Of a stretch of 64,000 nucleotides of DNA, positions 31,958-42,560 are shown piece after piece. This DNA is from Phaeosaccion multiseriatum (taxonomy: Eukaryota; Ochrophyta, other classes): contig OZ218964.1 in NCBI GenBank assembly GCA_965112735.1, positions 2,108,001 through 2,172,000 on the forward strand, written 5' to 3'. Both the position numbers and the translations under genes were made by a program. The notes beneath the pieces were generated by a model. It worked only from the letters and a program-made list of their open reading frames with translations. It was not told the origin of the DNA and did no database searches. The first letter of the stretch is position 1. Each line of letters begins with the position of its first letter.

Positions 31958-34268
31958 ATGGGGGATCAGACGTCGACTAGCTCTTTCAGCGGTCAACCTA
32001 CGCGCGGAAGATTACGCATAGGACACTCGCAGGCATACACTGCGTTCCTTTGCTTCGCTCGGAGGAGACTGAAGCCCGGTGTCTGCCAGGGCCCCTCCCC
32101 GCACCTCGCCGCCTTCGGAGCGCACCCCCTGGACGAAACGCTCGACGGTTTCGTCAAGGGCATGCTCTCCGAGCTGTTCCGCTTCCAGGAGCGGCAGCGT
32201 CTGCGAGAGCCCCTCAAGGCTAAGGCTCGGCGGCGTCTCGTGTTCGGTCTGAGAGAGGTGCTCAGGGGCACACAAGCGGGAAGCGTAAGTCACTGAGAAA
32301 GAGGAAGAGGAAGTCGCTGAAACGCCACACACTCACACACAGAGAGAGAGACACATACAAGCACTGACATACATACACAGACGCGCACACGCACACGCAC
32401 TCACACACACACACAAATACATGCGCAAACGCGCACACGGGGCGGGGCGGCGCATGGGGCTCAACGTCTCATCCTCGCGCCTCAGTCCTTTCCGGCCTGC
32501 CAATTCATTACCAAACCTCTCTTAGTTCACTCTGCTCTGTATCACCAACTGCTCTGGTGTCAGGTCAAGCTCCTGATCATCGCTCCGAATGTGGGCGAGA
32601 GCGCGAGACTACCACCAACACCTTCCCCGCTGCTGCCCGGCGGTGCTGAAGTGGAGCTGAGCCCGACTGGTGCCCCTCCTTCAAAGGGGGAGAATGACCC
32701 TTCTGGCGCCCCTCCTTCAACTCCTTCGAAGGGGGGCGAGTTGGCCCCTGTGGACGAGAAGGTGCGACGCATCAATGCACAGCCCCTTCTTTCTCTCTCT
32801 GCCCACACACCACATACACTCCTCCAACTGGCGATGGTTAGCTGACTGGCCCGCCCTAACTGACCAACTGCCTTACCACATGCCTTTATGTACCACCAAC
32901 GGCCTACCATGCACTGGCCTGTAGTGGCGGAGATCATCCTCAGCGCGAAAGAGATGGGCATCCCCACCGCCTTCGCCCTCAGCAAGTGAGTGCTTCCCGG
33001 AGGGGAGGAAGAGGGGGGAAGGGGTTGGGGGTCCCGCAGGCCCAAGTGCTGCTTGTGAGGGATACAATTGATCCATCCATGAGACCGAGAAATGCTCTCA
33101 CTGGAAATCGCCCTCAACCCTCCTCCTCCTCCTCCTCCTCCTCCTCCTCCTCCTCCTCCTCCTCCTCCTCCTCCTCCTCCTCCTCCTCCTCCTCCTCCTC
33201 CTCCTCCTCCTCCTCCTCCTCCTCCTCCTCCTCCTCCTCCTCCTCCTCCTCCTCCTCCTCCTCCTCCTCCTCCTCCTCCTCCTCCTCCTCCTCCTCCTCC
33301 TCCTCCTCCTCCTCCTCCTCCTCCTCCTCCTCCTCCTCCTCCTCCTCCTCCTCCTCCTCCTCCTCCTCCTCCTCCTCCTCCTCCTCCTCCTCCTCCTCCT
33401 CCTCCTCCTCCTCCTCCTCCTCCTCCTCCTCCTCCTCCTCCTCCTCCTCCTCCTCCTCCTCCTCCTCCTCCTCCTCCTCCTCCTCCTCCTCCTCCTCCTC
33501 CTCCTCCTCCTCCTCCTCCTCCTCCTCCTCCTCCTCCTCCTCCTCCTCCTCCTCCTCCTCCTCCTCCTCCTCCTCCTCCTCCTCCTCCTCCTCCTCCTCC
33601 TCCTCCTCCTCCTCCTCCTCCTCCTCCTCCTCCTCCTCCTCCTCCTCCTCCTCCTCCTCCTCCTCCTCCTCCTCCTCCTCCTCCTCCTCCTCCTCCTCCT
33701 CCTCCTCCTCCTCCTCCTCCTCCTCCTCCTCCTCCTCCTCCTCCTCCTCCTCCTCCTCCTCCTCCTCCTCCTCCTCCTCCTCCTCCTCCTCCTCCTCCTC
33801 CTCCTCCTCCTCCTCCTCCTCCTCCTCCTCCTCCTCCTCCTCCTCCTCCTCCTCCTCCTCCTCCTCCTCCTCCTCCTCCTCCTCCTCCTCCTCCTCCTCC
33901 TCCTCCTCCTCCTCCTCCTCCTCCTCCTCCTCCTCCTCCTCCTCCTCCTCCTCCTCCTCCTCCTCCTCCTCCTCCTCCTCCTCCTCCTCCTCCTCCTCCT
34001 CCTCCTCCTCCTCCTCCTCCTCCTCCTCCTCCCCCTCCTCCTCCTCCTCCTCCTCCTCCTCCTCCTCCTCCCCCTCCTCCTCCTCCTCCTCCTCCTCCTC
34101 CTCCTCCTCCTCTCCTCCCCCAGGCGTCGGCTGGGCAAGGCGCTCAGCAAGAGCATAAAGGTTTCTGCCGTCGGGGTATACAGCTTCGACGGGGCGCATG
34201 AGCAGGCAAAGGCCGTTCTCAAGCGTCTGCAGCTGCTCAGGGAGGGGGGGGAAGATGGGCAGCCTTAG
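31958..34268 (+). CDS. SECISBP2: SECIS-binding protein 2-like (L7Ae RNA-binding domain)
   Basis: Four exons join in phase to 240 aa: 31958-32284, 32564-32761, 32933-32985, 34124-34268. The core is an L7Ae/L30e fold of the SBP2 type: KARRRLVFGLREVLRG, VKLLIIAPNV, IILSAKEMGIPTAFALSKRR, LGKALSKSIKVSAVGVYSF, then DGAHEQAK. SBP2 binds the kink-turn of SECIS elements in selenoprotein mRNAs and lets the ribosome read UGA as selenocysteine. At 240 aa it keeps little beyond this domain. A Pro/Ser/Lys-rich insert with GAPPSKGEN and GAPPSTPSKGG repeats splits the domain after the APNV strand. Acceptor GGCGGAG at 32932 was chosen to keep frame; GTAG six bases earlier does not. Intron 3 holds about 1 kb of (TCC)n. 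Confidence 0.85.
33119..34112. repeat. Roughly 990-bp (TCC)n microsatellite inside an intron
   Basis: About 330 nearly perfect TCC triplets (only single T-to-C interruptions at about 34033 and 34073) fill intron 3 of the SBP2-like gene and end about ten bases before its CAG acceptor. It is pyrimidine-only on the coding strand. It explains apparent ORFs of poly-Ser, poly-Pro, poly-Glu and poly-Arg of 360-390 codons, which are not genes. Confidence 0.98.
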
Positions 34269-34329
34269 GGTGCCATCTGCAGGTACGGGCTCAGAGCCTT
34301 AGGGTACCATCTGGGGGGGGTGGGATGGA

Positions 34330-35641
34330 GGGCCTAGGGGAAATGAGAGAGGTGGAGAGAGCCCCTTGGGCAGCAGGCGGCAACAGATGGCAGCGCACAT
34401 GGCAAAAAGAGGTGATGGCGGCTGATGCGCAACCCCGGGGGCACGCGGTGGCGCGTGCGGTACATTCGGCTCCAAGTCTGCTTGCTCAAGTAAGGAGATG
34501 CGGCCAACCTTATTTTTACGCCGCCCACACTGATGCTATCGCGGGTGAGCACCAAGGCGCAGGCCAAGGCGCATGCTGGACTCTCTACAAGAGCGTGTAT
34601 GGTGGGAGCAGATGAATGCACACGCGCTCTATTGGGCTCGTTCGTGTCTGGCGTGTCAGACGCGGAAGACGCTGACGTGGCCGGCCCCTTCCCTATGGGC
34701 ATGGGAAGAGTGGAGTACCTCTTGGTGTTTCAGGATTGGTTCAAGAAGTGGACGGTGGGAGTGGTGCCTTTGAGAGCGCGAGGCTTTACGGCGGAAGGTA
34801 TTGTTCGGGCGTTGGCATGTCGTCACCACACAGCTAGCTAAGCGTGCTGGGCCTGGTGGGCGATCAAGGCTCGCAATTCACCAATACGCTCATGGGCGAT
34901 GTGATGCGGGTCTTATCGGCGTCTCAAGTGCTCACGACGCCGATGCACATCAGCATCAGCAGGCCAATGGGCAGGTGGAGCGCTTCACAGCCCCGATCAA
35001 AGACATGTTGGCGACGACCGTGGAGGCATAGATGCAGCAGTGGCCAGAGTACGTCGCCGGTCTCACCTATGCGCACAACTGCCGCTCTCAGGAGAGCACG
35101 GGGATGGCGCCGTTCTACGCTCTATTCGGTAGAGGCACCCTCCGCAGCCTCTAAAGGCGATGCTTCCGGCTCTGGTGGAAGACGGGTCGTTCTCGTCCGC
35201 GTCGGCGTGGGTCAACGGGAGGCGGTGCGATTGTCACGGCAGGTTGCAGTTGAAGAGTTCCTCACACCGTTGGCCGACGCCCTTCCGGTCAGGGTCCAAG
35301 GTGATGTTGTATCGCCCTGGAGCCGCCGCGCACGCTTCGATAAAGCACTCAAAGGCCCTCCGTCGGCGCAGCTCAAAGCTCTGCGGTACTCGTGGGATAG
35401 GCCTTATGCAGTGCTGCCCCGGCCCTCACTGGGCGCCTTTCACGGGCTGGCTGTGCTCAGCACGGGCGGGTGAGCGAGGAGCACTATCAGGTCATGCAGC
35501 GCGGCGCGGTGGACCTGCCTGTCCTTGAAACGGGTGCGAGGCAAGCGGGGCAGTGGGCTGGCGCATGAGGAGCAATTCTACCGCTCGCATCTCGGCTTCT
35601 GAGGTAGCTAGCGGGAAGGTGCAGGGGATAGGCGAGGGGGA
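34330..35641 (+). pseudogene. Ty3/gypsy integrase relic, frame-broken
   Basis: Broken pol 3' region. About 34440-34640 resembles the His/Cys zinc-binding head of a retroviral-type integrase (YWARSCLACQTRK keeps its two Cys). Then follow, in changing frames, the rve core segments: FQDWFKKWTVGVVPL with the first catalytic Asp (about 34730), LVGDQGSQFTNTLMG with the second (about 34860), and NGQVERFTAPIKDM with the Glu (about 34970). Downstream come WPEYVAGLTYAHN and GMAPFYALFGR. At least three frame changes and an in-frame TAG at 35029 separate these. The body ends with a polypurine tract just before the LTR at 35642. No gag or reverse transcriptase part is present here. It is dead as a coding element. 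Confidence 0.8.
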
Positions 35642-35790
35642 TGTTATAAGTGGACACTATTGGGGTCCTGATACCCACTTAGCAGTGTAACCGCTGTAAG
35701 AGACGATAAATCAGTATACTGAGCGCTGCTGGACACGAACAAACAACACGACGAGGTTGTCTATCTATTAGACAGGACAGGGCTGTGACA
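35642..35790 (+). mobile_element. 3' LTR of the gypsy relic
   Basis: 149 bases beginning TGTTATAAG and ending GGCTGTGACA, giving the TG...CA ends of an LTR. Immediately left is a polypurine tract (ggcgaggggga), as expected for second-strand priming in a plus-oriented element. No second copy of this sequence was seen in the window, so the element is truncated at its 5' side. Confidence 0.6.
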
Positions 35791-38759
35791 ATTCCTTCCT
35801 TCCTCGGGAACTGCCGCCACTCCACCACATGAGCGCGACTCATAGACCTTTGGCCACGACCCCTTCAACCCTCGTTGTCTACGGAACGGCCTCCCATTCT
35901 TCCAGGTTTTCGTTCTTCACCCACGCGTCCTTTCTGCTACTGGTGCCTGGCGCTAAAGTCATCGTCTTCCTAAAGTCCCCCCAATCTTCCTCGGCAGAAG
36001 CCACGTCCCCACCACCCAATGAGCAGCATTTCAAGCGCGCCCAGAAGGGGGGTTTGGAGGTGCTGCGGGTGTGGCACTCCGAGACGAACTTGATCAAGGC
36101 CTTATACGCGTCCCCGGACACCTCCCTCATCTTGTCCCGGTCTGCGTCGCTGAAAAGTGGGACACTGAGAGACTCCGTCGAGAGCTCCTTCACGCTGACT
36201 TTGTCGAGAAGCTCACTTAAATCGGGGACGCCTCCTTGCTCAATACCATTCCCCACGCTGTCCAAAAGACCCCCTTTGGGGATACCTGCGAACTCCCGAA
36301 AGCCCGTCTCCAGCTCATCTGTGGGCAGGTCCATATACAGCACCACCCTTGCCGCCACTTTGGCAGCCCACAACGTTAACTGCGTATCGGTAGGAAGGCA
36401 AGCAACCGGCAGACAGGGGGCAAAGGGGTCAGACTTGCTCGTCATCAAAGAAGCAGAAAAAAAACCCATTGATTCCTGCCAAGAAGGAAGGACACACTGT
36501 AGCTAGTACCTGAATGAGAGGAAGGCAGTCCTTGACCCACTTCTTAGGATCTTTGCAAGGGTATCCCCTCCCGTCAGGGCCGCACTCCACAATGCTAAAG
36601 TCATAGGCACAGTGAAACCGCACGAGGCACTTCCTGTGTATGGGACTGCGAGAGAATCGCTCCAAACCTGCCCGCATCTCCGCCAGTCCCTTCTTTAGAA
36701 ACATGAACAGGTGACGGGGGACATTGGGACCATGCGTACCATCTCCACCATTGTCAGACGAGTCCCTCCCTCCGACCACCTCTTCGTCCACCACAATGCT
36801 GATGAGGTTGGGTACCGGAAGGTCTTCTCCAAGAGCGGCGCGCAACTCCTTCGTGACATTGCACATCATCTGGGTGAGTTCCGCCATCTTGTCTTTGATC
36901 TCGTCCAGCTTAATGTCCAGGAGCCTGTACATGCCGATCATTTTCGTCTGCAGCTCCCCCCCTTCCAGAGGCCTGCCCTCCTCATTCGGTAGCCTGTAAG
37001 AGTCCTGCAGCCCCTTGTATTCCTCCACAATGAGCCGCACGACACTGGCACACATTTCAGTGAGAACTTGACGAATCTTTTCCTGTGAAGTTCCTTTTCC
37101 GAGCAAAACGTAGCGCACCCGCTGGTTCTCCGCCTCGCTGTCATAATCCCGAAATGCAAGCACATTCGTTCCATCGTATACGAAGCACGACGCGTTGCGG
37201 AGACCCATGTGAAAGACGGTTATCCGCTTGGACCAGCGAGCGAGCATGCGCCCAAAGAACCCCGGTGGTACCATGGGGAGAGTCACTTCACGCGTGAAGA
37301 CAAACTGTCCCTCCGGGATGTCCTTCTCGCTCCTAAACTGCAGGAGCTCTTTCTCCATGAAGCCGTACACGGGGAGCCTCATGGGCACGATAAATGGTGC
37401 CTCGACTCCTCCGTCCGCTTGTGGGGCACGGAACATCGTGTCATGCTCAAGCATGGTTTTAACCATCCGTTCCATCTCCTCGTCACTCATTGGGGCAAGA
37501 CGCTGCAACTCGCCATCCTCATCAACAAGTTGATTGCCCCACAGAAACTCCAAGAGGAGGGACGTCAGCCGGCCCCCTGTCTTAAAGTCCTCCAGAGCCA
37601 CTATCAGGTCATTTGTGTGTAGCTCCTCCGTGTCCTCCAAACCCTGGGAGCTCCATTCCGAGCGTTTGCTCACAGCAAACGCTTCCAAGGCGCTCTCAAC
37701 CCAAGCCTTCTTCTGAGGATCGACCAATCTGTGGTCAGAGACACGCTTGAGCAACTCCACCACGTAGGTCACATCAATGTGGAGCAGCTTTGTGCCGCAA
37801 GAGAACAGAGCTCTGCCTTCCACTTCAGCCAGCTTCGCAGCCTGCAGGAGCACTTCTTCCGCCCTAGCTCCTTGCTCCTCCCCCCTCCTCTCCACGAAGA
37901 CAGTTCTCCACTCCTTAACCGCATCCTCCCACAGGAAAAAGGGTCGCTTTTTCAACCCAGTAGAACTCACATCATCCTGATTCGGTGCTTGTGCACCAGT
38001 GTCCCCGTCAAAGGCCTTGTACAAGTTCGTGCCATCTGCGAGGGCGTCCATGACGGCCATTGCCCTGAGCCAATCGTTGGGCACCTCGATCCCAACTCGT
38101 CCTGCCGCCCTCGCCGTGTCATAAATGTGCGTGCGGAGGCCTTCAAAGCCGCTCCCGTCTTTACAGCTCACCACTTGCACACGCTCCACGTGGATAGTCA
38201 GCTTCGGAGCCTCGCCCCCACTTGGGCGCTCTCCAGAGCTAGGAGCGGGTTGTGCGCCGGAGCTTTTCAACGCTCTGTCCTGCTTTGCCTTCTCCTTGAG
38301 GTACGCTTCCACGCCTGGAGATTTACGGACCAGAAGAGAAAGGGCACCACGACCAATCAGAACATGAACCCACTGTCCCTAACCTACTACAACCAAACAG
38401 CACGACACTTCATTTCTTTATAAAAATGAATATCAACAGTGACAGTACGGTCCAGTTGTGATGAAGCCACTCGCCCCCTATACTCACATTCTTCCAGTTT
38501 GTTCTCCAGGCCTTCCAGGTCCTCCTCACGGCAGTCGTCGCTATGAGTGGCCAGTAAGGACACGTGGCTCCCCGGGGCACGAAGCCATAGGGCATCAAGC
38601 CAACGGTGTAGACGCTCATGTTGTTCGCTGATAAAGCTGCCGTTGCCACTGGCACTGATGACCAGCACGTAGAGTGCGCCTTCTGTGAGGAAGACCTGGT
38701 GAAAGTCGTAGTAGTCTGCCTGCCCAGCAAAGTCCCAGACTGTCACCTCCAGGGCACGC

Positions 38760-38797
38760 TGCCCTTCAATCTTGAAGCTGCCCTTCAATCTTGAAGG
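38760..38797. repeat. 19-bp tandem duplication causing frameshift
   Basis: Two adjacent copies of CTTCAAGATTGAAGGGCAG (minus-strand reading) in the ROC exon. One copy keeps the ROC frame (IEGQRALEVTVWDFAGQ); two do not. Confidence 0.92.
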
Positions 38798-39346
38798 GTT
38801 TGCTAATGTGCACACCAATGGTTTGATCCTGAGAAGGTAAGCATGTTGGTTCGTTCGTTTCCAGCGTCCTAAGCACGCTTGACTTGCCCACGCCTTGGTT
38901 TCCCACCAGTGCGAGTTTCAGTGTCCTGGAGATGTTAGTGCCCCCCAAGCGCTTGTCATACCACCACGTGGCAACTTCACGTAGACCGAGCTCGACAACC
39001 TGAGCCGGGGGGCTAGCCCATGGGTTTCCCTCTAGTTGCAAAAATTTGAGGCCAAGGCCTTGGAGTCCCACCGCCACGTCTTCCGGAAGCTCTGACGAGG
39101 TCAGCGGAACGAAGTCGGGAATCAACAGTGAGAGATGGAGCGCAGGCGTTAGACGGTGCAAAGCGTTTAGACCTGACCAGCAAGACCTCGGCACCATACT
39201 CAACAAAGGTTACTGCAGTTGCAGCAGAGCTCATCATCATTGCATCACGCCCAACTTGTCCAAATCCTCCCTGCGGATGGAGGAATGTTTTCTTCCAGCA
39301 ATACTATCAAGTCAAGGGGACGCGAATGGGTGTACGTACCACTCAC

Positions 39347-40467
39347 CAGTGAGCTTATTTTTGTTGAGGAACAGTACCTCAAGGTTCTGAAGACCTCCAA
39401 GCTCCCTTGGAATGCTCCCTGCGAATGGGACGAAAGTTCTTAGCCATACTAATATCAAGTCAAGAGGACGCGAACGGGGTGCGCGTAAACCACCTACCTT
39501 CTAGACTGTTCCCGTGGAGCGAAAGTTCTCGAAGGTTCGAAAGCTGTCCAAGTTGCCGAGGAATACTCCCTGAGATGTGGGGAAAGTTCTTCAGCCATAC
39601 TATATCAAGTGAAGTGAAAGGGACGCGAACGGGTGTGCGTACCACCTACCTTCTAGATTGTTCCCGTTGAGCAAAAGTTCTTGAAGGTTTGAAAGCTTGC
39701 CGAGTTGCGGAGGAATACTCCCTGAGATGTGGGGAAAGTTCTTCAGCCATACTAATATCAAGTCAAGAGGAAGAGAACGGGTTCGCGTACACGTACCAGT
39801 GAGCTTGTTGAAGTTGAGGATCAAACTCTCAAGCTTCTCCAGGCTTCCAAGCTCGGGTGGAATGCTCCCTGCGGAGCGAAGGAAAGTTCTTTGGTCACAC
39901 TCACATCAAGTGAAAGGGACGCGAACGGGTGTGCGTACCACCTACCTTCTAGATGGTTCCCCCACAGGCTTAGGTCTCGAAGCTCTGCCAGGTTCCCCAG
40001 CTCCGACGGAATGATCCCTGTAGATAGAGGAGAGTTCTTCGGTCACACAAAGATCAAGTCAAAGGGACGCGAACGGGTGTGCGTACCACTTACCAGTGAG
40101 CTTGTTTGAGCATAGTCTGAGTCCCGTAAGGTTCTTAAGACTTCCAAGCTCGGGCGGAATGTTCCCTGCGGAGCGGAGGGAAGTTCTTGGTCATACGTAC
40201 ATCAAATCAAAGGGACGCGACGCGAACGGGTGCGCGTACCACTTACCGCTGAGGTTGTTGAGCTCCAGGTTGAGCAGGGCCAGGTTCTGCAGACGCCCAA
40301 GCTCTGATGGAATGCTCCCTGCGGAGGGGGGGAAAGTTCCTTGGTCATACTCATATCAAGTGAAAGGGACGCGAACGGGTACGCGTACCACTCACCAGTG
40401 AGGTCGTTGGAGGAGAGGTTCAAACGCTCAAGCTTCTCCAGACCTCCAAGCTTGGGTGGAATGCTCC
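39347..40467 (-). repeat. Tandem array of eight LRR exon-intron units (about 150 bp each)
   Basis: The eight LRR exons recur every 147-153 bases. Not only the exons but the roughly 78-bp introns are near copies: each carries variants of gttctt(t/c)ggtcatac, atcaagtgaaagggacgcg and aacgggtgtgcgtaccac (plus-strand reading). This shows repeated duplication of a whole exon-plus-intron module. Confidence 0.93.
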
Positions 40468-41189
40468 CTGCGGAGGGGGGGGAAGTTCCTTGGTCATACT
40501 CATATCAAGTCAAAGGGATGCGAACGGGTCGCCGGACTGCCACGTCATGCCGCTTCCTCACAAATCTTGCCCCCTTTTCCTTCATGCTTCCGGAATATTC
40601 TAGACCCATCTCATGAATGAAGAGAGAACTTTTCGAACACTTTGGAAAGAATACTCTTCAGAACGTAGGGCGCAACAACCATAATCACACCTCTCTCACC
40701 TCTGACACCGTTGTTTGTGAGGTCAATCTTCACCACAAAGTCATTTTCCAGGCTCACTCCGAACCAGTTCTCCAAAGATGCGTCAGTGTTCCATCCAGCC
40801 TTATTAGACCAAGCGTATCCGCCCGTGGCGTCAAAGAGGGCTTTGAGAATACTACGCTGCTTTTGGAGGACGCTAGACATCGTAACCTTCGTAACACGCA
40901 AACGCTGATGACAGCTCGTTCCTTGAGAGAGTGATGATTAGCAAGCATTATTGTACCCCTTGTGAGTTTAGCTTTATCTTTTCTTTTTCCTCTATTTTCT
41001 GCCCGCTCCGTGTTTCCTCTATTTCCCCCGCCCCCACACCCAAATTTGGGCCATCGACTTTTCCGCCAAATTTTGCCTGAGCGCTCAGGAAGAGTATGTT
41101 CGCCAACTTGTATCCGCACTCCGTACGTGTGAATGATGTGGAGGAGGCGGTGACTGTGGTGGAGGAGGTGAAGACAGCTCAGAGGGCCG

Positions 41190-42560
41190 ATGCATGGTGC
41201 AGTGGAATGCTGCGCTTTCTGCAGTTGTGGGGGAAGGTTGGAGTGCTCCCGCAGGGCCTCACGTAGGTGGAGCGAATCGAGCTTGTGACGGCGAAGGGAG
41301 CGGGCTACTAGGTGGTGATGGAACCTTGTTTCACTCAGCTCTTCGCCCTCGGCGCCCTCTGATGATCAACTGGTGGTGCCCCAGCAGCTTCGAAGGCGAG
41401 GGTACGGAGCATGCCGTGTGGAGGCAGCAGGGGGAGGACACACGGACAGTACGCCGATTGCCAAAGGTAGTGTGCTCAATGCCATCGTTGCCGTCGGAAG
41501 CGGTTGGGCCAGGCTGTGGCTATCCCCACCGACGGAGGGGATGTTGAGATTTGAGATTTGATTTGATTATGTGATAATGTGGGGGTAGTCGCTCACGGAG
41601 GAGCGAAGGCAACAAGTGTATGGTGGTCATCACGGACTATCTGACTCGGTGGCCGGAGGCCTTTGCAGTGAAGCAGCACGCAGCGGAGGTGATTGCGGAG
41701 CTTCTGGTAAGGGAGATACTCCCGCGTCATGGCTGTCCTCGTGTTTTGCTCTCGGACAACGGGCCGGAGTTTCGGAGCCGTCTCCTCGGAGTCATCACTC
41801 AACAGCTGAATATCGACAAGCGCTTCACAACCCCATACCATCCGGAGTGTAACGGTCTGACGGAGCGGGCGAATGGTACTTTGGTGCGTTTCCTTTCCTC
41901 CTTCGCTGCAGAGCACCAGCGTGATTGGGACAAGTGGTTTTGCCTCAGGCGCTCTTCTGCTTTCACTCGAGCCCGACGCGGCTCCTGGGCATGGCCCCGT
42001 TCAGCCTTGTTGTATGGTCACGAGCCTACTCTCCCGCTTGAGTGCATGCTGGGCAGGGGGGTGAGGTTGCCTTCGCGCTGGGTGGACGTGAGTCACGTTG
42101 TGGAAGACTTGACAGACAGAGTCAGCGAGATTCAGTAGATGGCAGCGCACACTCTGCCTCAGCTAGCAGATATCCACAACTGATGGCGCCAGGGAAAGGT
42201 ACCGGAGTTTGGTTGTGGTGAAGAGGATGGAGAGAGGGTGTGGGTGCACCGGTACCGCCAGCGTACTTGCCGCAAGGCCAAGCTTGATCCTCTGCTGGTT
42301 TGGTCCGAATCGTGTTGTTCAGCGTTTGAGGGAAGGGGGAGCCTCTTACTTTTGCAAGCGACTGGCTTCGGATCTGCCAAAGGTGGGCTGACGGTTCCCA
42401 TGTACCCAGCTCACCTTTGGTACGTGACGAGCCAGTCCCTCGCAGAAGTAAGTGGCTGCCCCCCTTCCTCACTCCTGAACCCGTACAGACCAATTGGAAT
42501 GCTTCCTTAACACAGGCTTCCTTGCCCTCTAGTAGCAGCATTATCATTTCTCGCAACTCT
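41190..42560 (+). pseudogene. Second Ty3/gypsy integrase relic
   Basis: The best-preserved part, 41620-42138, encodes an integrase core with first Asp in MVVITDYLTRWPEAFAV, second Asp in VLLSDNGPEFRSRL and the Glu in NGLTERANGTLVRF, spaced as in Ty3/gypsy integrases. The frame breaks near 41935 (WDKWF then unrelated residues, re-entering as ALLYGHEPTLPLE). Upstream 41370-41480 resembles a decayed zinc-binding head, and downstream 42230-42420 resembles the C-terminal region after the core. No polymerase domain or paired LTR was found. Sequence differs clearly from the relic at 34330-35641, so it is a separate family or an old copy. Same strand as the other relic. Confidence 0.8.

Larger units (their letters stand above)
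35879..40880 (-). pseudogene. LRR-ROCO GTPase gene with one frameshift
   Basis: Exons on the minus strand: 40880-40700 (N-cap, MSSVLQKQRSILKALFDATG); eight LRR exons of exactly 72 bases at 40467-40396, 40318-40247, 40165-40094, 40017-39946, 39868-39797, 39721-39650, 39569-39498, 39418-39347; ROC exon 39172-38488; COR exon 38314-36510; last exon 36379-35879. Every LRR exon starts in phase 1 with codons for GSIP or its variants and encodes one 24-residue repeat. The ROC domain has P-loop GNQGVGKS, WDFAGQ (G3) and THSDD (G4). The COR part is about 770 aa without a kinase. This design is that of brown-algal LRR-ROCO proteins suspected in recognition/immunity. A 19-bp tandem duplication at about 38760-38797 shifts frame inside ROC (stop after KPFKIEGQLQD). 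Without it the whole chain is 1242 codons in phase, so the lesion is recent or an assembly error. Confidence 0.85.

Noticed and set aside
32918-32932. Acceptor TGTAG at about 32924 in SBP2 intron 2
   Set aside because: It would give the attractive VAEIILSAKE but needs a non-GT donor or a frame change; the canonical acceptor eight bases on keeps phase 0.
32986-34222. Four overlapping ORFs of 360-390 codons (poly-Ser, poly-Pro, poly-Glu, poly-Arg)
   Set aside because: All are readings of the (TCC)n tract in intron 3 of the SBP2-like gene; the flanking sequence splices cleanly across it.
39347-40467. Regularly spaced about 150-bp repeats resembling an array of repeats and spacers
   Set aside because: The repeated parts are 72-bp LRR exons plus similar introns of a eukaryotic gene, not CRISPR repeats.
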